A DNA stretch of 64,000 nt from Flavobacterium sp. LHD-85. GTDB lineage: Bacteria > Bacteroidota > Bacteroidia > Flavobacteriales > Flavobacteriaceae. The notes under the pieces were generated by a model. It was not told where the DNA came from, did no database searches, and saw nothing but the letters and a program-made list of their open reading frames with translations. Positions 53,915 through 61,821 of the stretch are shown piece after piece (the first letter of the stretch is position 1; each line of letters starts with the position of its first letter). The stretch covers positions 1 to 64,000 of the forward strand of contig NZ_JAVFVR010000003.1 in assembly GCF_030929595.1 (NCBI RefSeq). Reading direction: 5' to 3'. The position numbers were made by a program, and so were the translations under genes.

Positions 53915-53955
53915 ACTTAGAACCTTAGAATTTTAGCATCTCAGAACCTTAGAAA
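53915..53955. repeat. CTTAGAACCTTAG-type intergenic repeat
   Basis: CTTAGAACCTTAGAATTTTAGCATCTCAGAACCTTAG, in the leader of the DUF4286 gene. Related to 19695-19735. Confidence 0.75.
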
Positions 53956-53957
53956 GA

Positions 53958-54269
53958 ATGATTATTTACAACGTTACCACAAACATACACGAAAGCGTTC
54001 ATGACCAATGGTTAAAATGGATGCAGGAAAAACATATACCAGAAATACTGGCTACGAATAAATTTTCTTCGGCAAGAATTGTAAAAGTTTTGGTTGAAGA
54101 AGAAATGGGTGGAGTTACTTATTCGGTACAGTATATAACAGACAGCAAGGAAACGCTGGAGAAATTTTATATTGAAGACGAGCCCGAATTTCACAGAGAA
54201 GCATTAGGTTTATTTGCCGATAAGATGCTTTCTTTTAGAACAGAATTGGAGGTTATTTCTGAGCACTAA
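53958..54269 (+). CDS. DUF4286 family protein
   Basis: 103 residues of the small Bacteroidota family DUF4286: YNVTTNIHESVHDQWLKWM and HIPEILATNKFSSARIVKV. Ferredoxin-like dimeric alpha/beta barrel fold expected from size and pattern. No established function. Upstream of rsmA in the same direction but separated by repeats and a strong rsmA promoter. Confidence 0.91.
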   Translation: MIIYNVTTNIHESVHDQWLKWMQEKHIPEILATNKFSSARIVKVLVEEEMGGVTYSVQYITDSKETLEKFYIEDEPEFHREALGLFADKMLSFRTELEVISEH

Positions 54270-54275
54270 TTTTTT

Positions 54276-54308
54276 TAGTTTTCAGTCGCAGTCACAGTTT
54301 TCAGTTTT
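54276..54308. repeat. GTTTTCAGTCGCAGTC repeat
   Basis: GTTTTCAGTCGCAGTCACAGTTTTCAG is the reverse complement of the repeat at the 3' side of 51921-52049. Confidence 0.7.
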
Positions 54309-54369
54309 GTAATTGATAAAAAGGACTAGAAATTTGGCGTCTTTGAACCTTTATGGAAAGAAACAAAAA

Positions 54370-54408
54370 ATAAAACTTTGTGTCTTCGAGTCTTAGTGGC
54401 AAAAAAAT
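54370..54408. repeat. CAAAG-family repeat arm before the rsmA promoter
   Basis: AAAACTTTGTGTCTTCGAG and TCTTAGTGGCAAAA, one arm only, ending where the TTG of the rsmA promoter begins. Confidence 0.7.
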
Positions 54409-54439
54409 TTGAGCCTTCAGGTTAAAAAGAATACTTTTG
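54409..54439 (+). promoter_or_regulatory. Promoter for rsmA-mgtE
   Basis: TTG (54409-54411), 20 bp, TACTTTTG (54432-54439): an exact Bacteroidota consensus with standard spacing, 26 bp before the rsmA ATG. Confidence 0.7.
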
Positions 54440-54465
54440 CAGCCTGGTGGCAAACAAGAAATGAA

Positions 54466-55251
54466 ATGGAAAAAGTAAAAGCAAAAAAACATTTAGGACA
54501 GCACTTTCTTAAAGACGAAAGCGTCGCAAAAGCTATTGCGGATACTTTGACTCTTAAAGGATATGATGAGGTTTTAGAAATAGGACCAGGGATGGGTGTG
54601 CTTACTAAATATTTACTTGAAAAGCCAATTACTACACACGTTATTGAGATCGATACTGAATCGGTAGCGTATTTGGATGCACATTATCCAAAATTAAAAG
54701 ACAAGATTATTTCTCAGGATTTCCTGAAGTATAATATAAATGAAGTTTACCAAAATAAACAGTTTGCCATAATAGGCAACTTTCCGTACAATATTTCTTC
54801 GCAGATTGTTTTTAGGACATTAGAACTTAGAGACCAGATTCCTGAATTTTCGGGAATGTTTCAAAAAGAAGTTGCCGAGCGCATCTGCGAAAAGAAAGGC
54901 TCAAAAACCTACGGAATACTATCAGTTTTAGCTCAGGCTTTCTATGATACAGAGTATCTGTTTACGGTTAATGAAAACGTTTTTATTCCTCCGCCCAAGG
55001 TGAAATCGGGTGTGATGAGAATGACCCGAAAGGAAGATTATAGTCTTCCTTGCAGTGAAAAGTTATTTTTTACAGTTGTAAAAACAGCTTTTCAACAGAG
55101 ACGAAAAACATTACGTAACAGTTTGAAAACATTAAATTTATCAGACAATTTGCGAGAAGACACTATCTTTGATAAACGTCCAGAGCAACTTAGCGTTGAT
55201 GAATTTATTGAACTAACTCTAAAAATAGAAACCGATGGAGTTCAAAGTTAG
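54466..55251 (+). CDS. rsmA: 16S rRNA dimethyladenosine transferase
   Basis: 261 residues from the ATG at 54466, directly before the conserved [13 protein letters not shown]; an upstream TTG would start inside the promoter. SAM motif [10 protein letters not shown], catalytic IGNFPYNIS (NxPY), and the C-terminal [15 protein letters not shown]. It dimethylates two adenines at the 3' end of 16S rRNA. Its end overlaps mgtE by 17 bp. Confidence 0.96.
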   Translation: MEKVKAKKHLGQHFLKDESVAKAIADTLTLKGYDEVLEIGPGMGVLTKYLLEKPITTHVIEIDTESVAYLDAHYPKLKDKIISQDFLKYNINEVYQNKQFAIIGNFPYNISSQIVFRTLELRDQIPEFSGMFQKEVAERICEKKGSKTYGILSVLAQAFYDTEYLFTVNENVFIPPPKVKSGVMRMTRKEDYSLPCSEKLFFTVVKTAFQQRRKTLRNSLKTLNLSDNLREDTIFDKRPEQLSVDEFIELTLKIETDGVQS

Positions 55252-56584
55252 TAAAGAATTTATACACCAGCTTGAGGAGCTGATTAATAAGAAAAACGAC
55301 AACGAATTAGAAGTTTTACTTAATGATCTGCACCACGCTGATATTGCCGAAATTTTAGACGAATTAGATTTCGACGAGGCAACTTATATCTTTAAGGTTT
55401 TAGATAGTGATAAAACAGCCGAAATTCTTCTGGAATTGGAAGAAGATCTGCGTGAAAACATCTTAAGCCGACTTTCGCCAAAGGAAATCGCAGAAGAGCT
55501 TGATGAGCTTGAAACCAATGATGCCGCTGATATCATCGCCGAACTTTCGCAGGAAATTAAAGCGGAAGTTATCTCAGAGCTAGTTGACGTTGAACACGCC
55601 AAAGACATTGTTGATCTTTTGCGTTATGACGAAAACACGGCCGGTGGTTTGATGGGAAAAGAGCTTGTAAAAGTGAATGAAAATTGGAACGTTTTGACCT
55701 GCGTTAAAGAAATGCGAATTCAGGCAGAGAATGTTTCTAGAGTACATTCTATTTATGTAGTTGATGATGAAAACCGACTAAAAGGAAGACTTTCCCTTAA
55801 AGATTTATTGACTTCTTCGACCAAAACTCAAATTGGTGACGTTTATATCCGAAAATTAAATTTTGTAAAAGTAGATACCGAGGATGTTGAGGTTGCTCGT
55901 ATCATGCAGAAGTATGACTTAGAGGCAATTCCTGTTGTTGATGAGTTAGGACGATTAGTTGGGAGAATTACCATCGACGACATCGTAGACGTAATCAAGG
56001 AAGAAGCTGATAAGGATTACCAGTTGGCTGCCGGTATTACACAAGACGTTGAATCGAATGACAGCGTTTATGAGTTAACCAAAGCGCGTCTGCCTTGGCT
56101 TTTGATCGGAATGGTGATTGAAATTGTTGCGTCTTTTGTCTTGAAAGGTAACGAAGCCACTTTTCAAAAATATTCTACACTAATCATATTTGTGCCTTTG
56201 CTTTCTGCAACAGCAGGAAATATTGGAGTTCAGGCTTCGGCAATCGTAGTACAAGGTTTAGCAAATGGAACGCTGAAAGATTTCAGCCGCGGTTATTTTA
56301 CTAAAGAAATTACCGTTTCTATGATTTCGGGAAGTATCATTTCATTTCTTTTATTGTGTTATCATTCTATCATGTACCAGCAGTATTTAGTGGGATTTGC
56401 CATATCGATTTCGATGATTGTTGTAATTCTTTTTGCTGCCACTTTAGGGACTTTAGTACCACTTTTCTTGAACAAAAACAAAATTGACCCCGCAATTGCG
56501 ACTGGTCCGTTTATCACAACGACCAATGACGTATTCGGAATCATGTTATACTTTGGAGTAGCAAATTTGATTCTCGGATTCTAG
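55235..56584 (+). CDS. mgtE: Magnesium transporter MgtE
   Basis: 449 residues. Acidic MgtE N-domain with repeated [17 protein letters not shown]-type helices (~1-125), CBS pair (~130-255), and a C-terminal membrane domain with five helices including [20 protein letters not shown] and [18 protein letters not shown]. It mediates Mg2+ uptake gated by cytosolic Mg2+. Translated from the rsmA transcript by overlap. Confidence 0.95.
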   Translation: MEFKVSKEFIHQLEELINKKNDNELEVLLNDLHHADIAEILDELDFDEATYIFKVLDSDKTAEILLELEEDLRENILSRLSPKEIAEELDELETNDAADIIAELSQEIKAEVISELVDVEHAKDIVDLLRYDENTAGGLMGKELVKVNENWNVLTCVKEMRIQAENVSRVHSIYVVDDENRLKGRLSLKDLLTSSTKTQIGDVYIRKLNFVKVDTEDVEVARIMQKYDLEAIPVVDELGRLVGRITIDDIVDVIKEEADKDYQLAAGITQDVESNDSVYELTKARLPWLLIGMVIEIVASFVLKGNEATFQKYSTLIIFVPLLSATAGNIGVQASAIVVQGLANGTLKDFSRGYFTKEITVSMISGSIISFLLLCYHSIMYQQYLVGFAISISMIVVILFAATLGTLVPLFLNKNKIDPAIATGPFITTTNDVFGIMLYFGVANLILGF

Positions 56585-56695
56585 ATTTTTGCCACAAATT
56601 ACCTTTTTACAGTGATTTAAAATCTCTAAAATCTGCGTAATTTGCAGGCGGAAAATGCTGTTTACCAATCAGAAATAAATTAAAGCCAAACCAAA
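56585..56695. repeat. Repeat remnants between mgtE and proC
   Basis: TTTTGCCACAAATTACC and AAAATCTGCGTAATTTGCAGG resemble arms of the CAAAG and CACGCAGATT families. No other feature is seen. Confidence 0.5.
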
Positions 56696-57472
56696 ATGAA
56701 AGTACACATTATTGGAGGAGGAAACCTAGGAGTTTCTATTGCCTTGGGAATTGCTAAATTCTCGAAAAACAACCAAGTTACTGTCACAAGAAGAAACACT
56801 GCAAGTATTCAATATTTATCAGAATACGGAATCACGGTTTCTAACGATAATAAACATAACATCCAGGAAGCTGATGTTGTAATCTTAACCATAAAACCGT
56901 ATCAGGTTGATACGGTATTGGCTGAAATCCTGCCAGTTGTCCAAAATAAAACAATTGCTTCTGCTGTAAGCGGATTGTCTTTGGATATGCTTCAAACCAA
57001 AACAAACTACGAATACCCAGTTGTACGTATCATGCCAAATATTGCGGCGCAGTTTGGAGAATCGGCAACCTGTATTTCTTTTCCAGAAAAGTATGGGGCA
57101 AATGCTTCGCCAGTTGTTGACTTATTTCAGGATTTGGGAACTGCTCCTGTAATCGATGAAAAACTAATGGATGCTGCAACTGTTTTAGGTGCTTGCGGAA
57201 CTGCGTATGCATTGCGTTACATTCGTGCGTCTATGCAAGCAGGAATCGAAATTGGTTTTGATTCTAATACTGCTCTTGCAATTGCCGCTCAAACGGTAAA
57301 AGGAGCTGCTAAAATGCTTCTGGAAGAACGAGTGCACCCAGAACAATTGATCGACCGTGTAACAACGCCACAAGGCTGTACAATTGTTGGTTTAAATGAA
57401 ATGGAACATAATGGTTTCAGTTCGTCATTAATCAAAGGAATCAAAACTTCTTTAAAACAAATTAAAGGTTAG
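56696..57472 (+). CDS. proC: Pyrroline-5-carboxylate reductase
   Basis: 258 residues. Rossmann loop HIIGGGNLGVSIA, the TIKPY motif, PNIAAQFGESATCIS, and the C-terminal dimerisation helix with ALRYIRASMQAGIEIGFDSN and HPEQLIDRVTTPQGCTIVGLNEME. It performs the last step of proline synthesis with NAD(P)H. Single gene. Confidence 0.95.
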   Translation: MKVHIIGGGNLGVSIALGIAKFSKNNQVTVTRRNTASIQYLSEYGITVSNDNKHNIQEADVVILTIKPYQVDTVLAEILPVVQNKTIASAVSGLSLDMLQTKTNYEYPVVRIMPNIAAQFGESATCISFPEKYGANASPVVDLFQDLGTAPVIDEKLMDAATVLGACGTAYALRYIRASMQAGIEIGFDSNTALAIAAQTVKGAAKMLLEERVHPEQLIDRVTTPQGCTIVGLNEMEHNGFSSSLIKGIKTSLKQIKG

Positions 57473-57494
57473 GTTTTAAAGAAATTCTAATATT

Positions 57495-57540
57495 AAAAAT
57501 TCCAAATTCCAATTTTAAAAGTGGAGTTTGGAATTTTTTT
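57495..57540 (+). terminator. Terminator after proC
   Basis: Stem AAAAATTCCAAA / TTTGGAATTTTT with an interrupted loop and T-run. Confidence 0.75.
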
Positions 57541-57572
57541 GTTTTAATATTCTCGTTTGATTGAGCAGTAAT

Positions 57573-57959
57573 CTATATTAAAGCTAGTTCCTTTTCTTTT
57601 ATGTCTTCTGTAAATTTTGTCCTGTGGAAATCCAACCCAAATTTTTCAATCTTTGCGCTATCTATTTTGTGATTTTTATTAGTCATCCATTTTACAAAAA
57701 CGAGTGAGTCGACACTACGTAATGCTGGTCCAGTACATCTAGCATCTAACTTATGACAAGCGGCACAGTTCGAATTGAATATTTTTCTTCCTTTTTCTTG
57801 AGTTTCTGATAAGTTTGGCGTACCACAGAAGTTTGGAACTGGAGTATTGCAATACCAGTTTGTAGGAGGTTCGTATGTTTTTATTTCATATAAAATTACT
57901 CCAACTAAGACAATTATTAAAGAAATTGAGTAAAGCAGTATTTGACGAATTCTTTTCAT
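57573..57959 (-). CDS. Membrane-anchored c-type cytochrome
   Basis: 128 residues. One N-terminal TM helix (~8-26, uncleaved or signal anchor), then a short cytochrome c domain with haem motif CAACH (C65-H69). The sixth ligand is not certain, perhaps the Met of VKWMTN. Extra Cys at 37, 45 and 75 are unusual and may form disulfides. Periplasmic electron carrier. Stands alone next to nhaA on the same strand. Confidence 0.88.
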   Translation of the reverse strand: MKRIRQILLYSISLIIVLVGVILYEIKTYEPPTNWYCNTPVPNFCGTPNLSETQEKGRKIFNSNCAACHKLDARCTGPALRSVDSLVFVKWMTNKNHKIDSAKIEKFGLDFHRTKFTEDIKEKELALI

Positions 57960-58053
57960 TTAAAGAATTTAAAGTTGGAATTTTTACTTTTTTGAAATTT
58001 GCTTTACTCAGATTAATAAAATAGACGGTTCAATTTTTTATAATTTATCAAAC

Positions 58054-59196
58054 CTAACTGGCTTTTTTATTCAAAATATATTTCAAGTATAAGAAACCTG
58101 CTAAACCTGCTACGAAGGAAGCTATAAGAATGGCTATTTTAGAAAAAACTATAACTTCAGGATTTTTAAAGGCAAGAACGGTAATGAAAATCGACATTGT
58201 AAAACCAATTCCGCCAAGCATTCCTGCACCTAAAATATGAGCCCATTTTAAGTTTTTAGGGAGCATGCACAAGCCAGAAGTTACGCCGACAGAAGAGAAG
58301 AGTAAAATTCCGAGAGGTTTGCCCACTACAAGCCCGAGAATAATCCCGTATGTGTTAACATGATCAAGACCTTCGTGCCAGTTTTCTGTAATTGTTAAAG
58401 CTGTATTGGCAATTGCAAACAACGGAAGAATAAAAAATGCAACCGGCTGATGTAAAAAATGCTGTAATCGGTAGGATAAGGTTTTTTCTCCACCATCACC
58501 AAACGGAATTACAAATGCTAAAATAACTCCCGTAATGGTTGCGTGAACGCCTGAATTAAGCATAAAATACCACATAATAACTCCACCAATAAGATAAGGA
58601 ATCAGATTATGGACTTTCATTCGGTTTAAGACAAATAAAAGGCACCAGATTCCAAGAGCGATTCCGAGATTCAAAAAGGAGATCGAAGTAGTATAAAAAA
58701 TAGCAATAACGATAATGGCTCCCAAATCGTCGATAACAGCTAAAGCAGTTAAAAATACTTTTAACGAAGTAGGAACTTTGTTTCCTAAAAGCGATAAAAT
58801 TCCGATTGCAAAAGCAATATCGGTCGCCATAGGAATCCCGGCTCCATTTTGTGTAGTTGTTCCGTAATTTAAAACTAAAAAGATTGCTGCGGGAACCAGC
58901 ATTCCTCCAAAAGCGGCCATTATTGGCAAAGAAGCATTCTTAATATTTGACAATTCACCGTGATAAATCTCCCGTTCCAGTTCTAAACCGATTAAAAGAA
59001 AGAATATGGTCATTAGTCCATCGTTAATCCAATGTGTAATAGAATGCCCTGCTAATTCTTTCTCCCAAAAAGCAACATACGGAATTTGAATAGAAGAGTT
59101 GGCAAGGGCAAGGGATAAAATCGTGACTAAGAGCAAGATAATTCCCCCCGATTTTTCGTTTTCAAAAAAGGCTTTAAAAGTCTTGGTAAGTTTCAT
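58054..59196 (-). CDS. nhaA: Na+/H+ antiporter NhaA
   Basis: 380 residues, about 12 TM helices. The two ion-binding aspartates lie in ALAVIDDLGAIIVIAIFYT, with FFLLIGLELEREIYHGELS and the MATDIAFAIGILSLLG motif. It exchanges Na+ for H+ across the inner membrane. CAAAGTTA at 59250-59257 on the plus strand (TAACTTTG on minus) could be its -7 box. Confidence 0.96.
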   Translation of the reverse strand: MKLTKTFKAFFENEKSGGIILLLVTILSLALANSSIQIPYVAFWEKELAGHSITHWINDGLMTIFFLLIGLELEREIYHGELSNIKNASLPIMAAFGGMLVPAAIFLVLNYGTTTQNGAGIPMATDIAFAIGILSLLGNKVPTSLKVFLTALAVIDDLGAIIVIAIFYTTSISFLNLGIALGIWCLLFVLNRMKVHNLIPYLIGGVIMWYFMLNSGVHATITGVILAFVIPFGDGGEKTLSYRLQHFLHQPVAFFILPLFAIANTALTITENWHEGLDHVNTYGIILGLVVGKPLGILLFSSVGVTSGLCMLPKNLKWAHILGAGMLGGIGFTMSIFITVLAFKNPEVIVFSKIAILIASFVAGLAGFLYLKYILNKKAS

Positions 59197-59286
59197 TAGG
59201 GAAGATTTTCTGAAGATTTATATGATGGATTGTGAAATCCTTATTCTTTCAAAGTTAAAAAAAAATCTGAGCAATAAAAAGACATT

Positions 59287-59371
59287 TGCCACGAAGGCGC
59301 AAAGGCACGAAGTTTTTTATGTTGTTTGGTGTTGAATTATTTCTTTGTGACTTTCTGACTTTGCGAGATTA
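59287..59371. repeat. CAAAG-family imperfect inverted repeat
   Basis: TTTGCCACGAAGGCGCAAAGGCACGAAG and CTTTGTGACTTTCTGACTTTGCGAG in the divergent gap between nhaA and the dehydrogenase gene. Confidence 0.75.
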
Positions 59372-59409
59372 AAATATATGGCTTAAAATGAAATCTTAAA
59401 CATTTCCCG

Positions 59410-59417
59410 TATTTTTG
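59410..59417 (+). promoter_or_regulatory. Putative -7 box for the 2-hydroxyacid dehydrogenase
   Basis: TATTTTTG, an exact TAnnTTTG match, 22 bp before the ATG at 59440. Confidence 0.45.
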
Positions 59418-59439
59418 TGTTTCTAAAAATTCTAAATAA

Positions 59440-60390
59440 ATGAGTGTAAAAATTCTTCATATCGACAGCAATAATCCAATTCTTTGGAATCAATTGGAGG
59501 AAGCTGGTTTCGAAAATCACGCCGATTTTAAATCTTCAAAAGAAGAAATAGAAGCAAAAATTCAGGATTATAATGGAATCGTAATTAGAAGCCGATTCAA
59601 GATTGATAAAACTTTTTTAGATAAAGCAACAAAGTTGCAATTTATTGCAAGAGTTGGCGCAGGTCTAGAAAGTATTGATTGTGAGTATGCATCTGCAAGA
59701 GAAATTCATCTTATTGCTGCTCCAGAAGGAAATCGCAACGCTGTTGCAGAACATTCGCTAGGAATGATTTTGTCATTATTTAATAATTTAAATCAAGCTG
59801 ATGAGGAAGTGAAAGCGGGTCACTGGAATCGTGAAAGCAATCGCGGACATGAACTGGATTTAAAAACAGTTGGAATTATCGGTTACGGAAACATGGGAAA
59901 AGCTTTCGCTAAAAAATTAAGAGGTTTTGATACTGAAGTTTTATGTTACGATATTTTGGATAATGTTGGGGATGAAAATGCCAAACAAGTTTCTTTAGAA
60001 GAATTGCGTGAAAAAACAGATGTTTTAAGCCTTCACCTTCCTTGGACACCGGAAACTGATAAAATGGTGAACAGCGCCTTTATAAATGCGTTTAAAAAGC
60101 CTTTTTGGATCGTTAATACTTCTCGCGGTAAAAACATTGTGACAGCAGATTTAGTTGAAGCGATGAAAGAGAAAAAAATACTAGGTGCAGGTTTGGATGT
60201 TTTGGAGTATGAGAAACTTTCTTTTGAAACCTTATTCCAAGAGAATAATACCCCCGAAGCACTTCAATATCTTATGGAAGCAAAAAATGTCTTACTGACG
60301 CCTCATATTGCGGGTTGGACTTTTGAAAGTCACGAGCGTTTGGCGCAGGTAATTGTTGACAAAATTAAAGCTGTTTACGGTAAAAACTAG
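59440..60390 (+). CDS. D-isomer 2-hydroxyacid dehydrogenase
   Basis: 316 residues. N-terminal catalytic part with IVIRSRFKIDKTFLDKA and ARVGAGLESIDCEYA, NAD-binding loop GIIGYGNMGKAFAKKL, substrate Arg in WIVNTSRGKNIV, and catalytic His in LLTPHIAGWTFES. No ACT domain, so shorter than long SerA forms. It could be a phosphoglycerate or other 2-hydroxyacid dehydrogenase. No serine-synthesis genes nearby. Confidence 0.92.
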   Translation: MSVKILHIDSNNPILWNQLEEAGFENHADFKSSKEEIEAKIQDYNGIVIRSRFKIDKTFLDKATKLQFIARVGAGLESIDCEYASAREIHLIAAPEGNRNAVAEHSLGMILSLFNNLNQADEEVKAGHWNRESNRGHELDLKTVGIIGYGNMGKAFAKKLRGFDTEVLCYDILDNVGDENAKQVSLEELREKTDVLSLHLPWTPETDKMVNSAFINAFKKPFWIVNTSRGKNIVTADLVEAMKEKKILGAGLDVLEYEKLSFETLFQENNTPEALQYLMEAKNVLLTPHIAGWTFESHERLAQVIVDKIKAVYGKN

Positions 60391-60580
60391 CCTACAGCCT
60401 TTAGAATTTAATAACGAGTTTTTTCTTGTAAATTTTATTTAGTGAGATTAGTTTTATTTGTTAATTTTTAATAATATTGTTTCCGAATTTTAAAAGAATG
60501 AATCTAAATAGGCTCTTTTTTGAAGTTTGGAGAAAACCGAAAATCCCAAGAGTAGGAATTAATAAATTTTTTAAGCAAAG

Positions 60581-60958
60581 ATGGAATTAAAAGAAACATC
60601 GAATAATTTTGAAGAACAAATCCCAGTATTTAAAGTAGATCCTGTTATGGTTTTACTATTTGGATTTTTAACTTGCGGATTGTATTTAATTTATTGGAAT
60701 ATTAAAGTAGCTGAGGTTTTTAATGCTGTAGCAAAAAGAGAAGTTATTTCGCAGCCAATTGCAATTTTTGCTGGATGTTGTATGCCAGTTAATATTTACT
60801 TTTACTACTTAGCTGGTAAAGATGCATTGCCAAAAGTATATGAGAAAACTGGTGAGCTTCAAAAAGACCAATCTACTTTATTAATTGTTTTAGGATTCTT
60901 TTTTCCTATTGCTGCGGCAATGATTGTACAAGGTGATATCAACAGATTATATAAATAA
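60581..60958 (+). CDS. Small membrane protein, DUF4234-like
   Basis: 125 residues with three or four TM helices (MVLLFGFLTCGLYLIYW, IAIFAGCCMPVNIYFYYL, LLIVLGFFFPIAAAMIV) and a C-terminal QGDINRLYK. CGLYLIYW resembles DUF4234-type membrane proteins. Function unknown. The DUF2752 gene overlaps its 3' end, and a TM2 gene follows, forming a cluster of small membrane proteins. Confidence 0.85.
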   Translation: MELKETSNNFEEQIPVFKVDPVMVLLFGFLTCGLYLIYWNIKVAEVFNAVAKREVISQPIAIFAGCCMPVNIYFYYLAGKDALPKVYEKTGELQKDQSTLLIVLGFFFPIAAAMIVQGDINRLYK

Positions 60959-61397
60959 TACGCAAACAAGACGTAAAATTTACGGAATTATCGGTGCAGC
61001 AATTACACTGATAGTTCCGTTTTTTTTAATGCTTCACAATCATAATGATCATCTTGAAACAGATCAGTCATTATGTCCTTTTAAGATGCTGACAGGTTTT
61101 CCGTGCCCAGGATGCGGAATTACAAAGTCTCTAGTTTATTTCTATCAGGGAGATTTATACAAATCAATTTCTTATCATATTCTAGGTCCTTTTGTTATTG
61201 CTTTTTGTGCCGTAACGATTGTTGTTTTGGTTAGAGAATTAATTACCAAAAAAGAATACTTTACAGCACTTTTATATAACAGGAAATTGGCTTACGGATT
61301 GGCTATTTTTCTAGGTGTTTATCATCTTATAAGATTGATTTTATTTGTGAGAAACAACTCTTTTGATGCTATCTTGCATCAGTCAATTTGGTTTTAA
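60933..61397 (+). CDS. DUF2752 membrane protein
   Basis: About 154 residues from a GTG at 60933; a TTG at 60924 is an alternative, and no ATG exists near the start. DUF2752 signature CPFKMLTGFPCPGCGITKS followed by TM helices. Members are small membrane proteins of unknown function. The start lies within the preceding gene, so they are translationally coupled. Confidence 0.88.
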   Translation: MISTDYINNTQTRRKIYGIIGAAITLIVPFFLMLHNHNDHLETDQSLCPFKMLTGFPCPGCGITKSLVYFYQGDLYKSISYHILGPFVIAFCAVTIVVLVRELITKKEYFTALLYNRKLAYGLAIFLGVYHLIRLILFVRNNSFDAILHQSIWF

Positions 61398-61476
61398 TAA
61401 ATCTATTAATCTGATTTTGTAACAATCAGATTTTTTTGTTTAAATACAGTTTTAAGAATAGTAAAAAATTAAGATT

Positions 61477-61749
61477 ATGGAAAATACAAAGAGAGAAGAT
61501 TGGAATAATCCCCGTTATGGACAGGAAAATAAAAAAGTGTTAGCAGGAATTCTAGCTATTTTATTAGGATATCTAGGAATCCATAAGTTTTATTTAGGTT
61601 ATACTAAAGAAGGAATAATTCAGCTTCTTCTAGGTTTGGCCTTTGGAATTGGCGGTATAATTGGCGTTATTGAAGGAATCATATATTTGACCAGAGATGA
61701 TGAAGAGTTTTATCAGACGTACCAAATTGGCTATAAAGGCTGGTTTTAA
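61477..61749 (+). CDS. TM2 domain protein
   Basis: 90 residues. Two TM helices with the TM2 motif LGYLGIHKFYLGYTKEG and GIGGIIGVIEGIIYLTRDDE. Bacterial TM2 proteins often flank DUF2752 genes. Function unknown. Last gene of the cluster; ends in a strong terminator. Confidence 0.9.
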   Translation: MENTKREDWNNPRYGQENKKVLAGILAILLGYLGIHKFYLGYTKEGIIQLLLGLAFGIGGIIGVIEGIIYLTRDDEEFYQTYQIGYKGWF

Positions 61750-61756
61750 AAGAAAA

Positions 61757-61799
61757 CAAAAAATCCCATTTACTTGAATTGAGCAAATGGGATTTTTTA
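61757..61799. terminator. Terminator between TM2 gene and the OlsF-like gene
   Basis: Stem AAAAAATCCCATTT / AAATGGGATTTTTT with flanking A and T runs; probably used from both sides. Confidence 0.88.
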
Positions 61800-61821
61800 T
61801 TTTTATATCTCAAAAGAAAAC

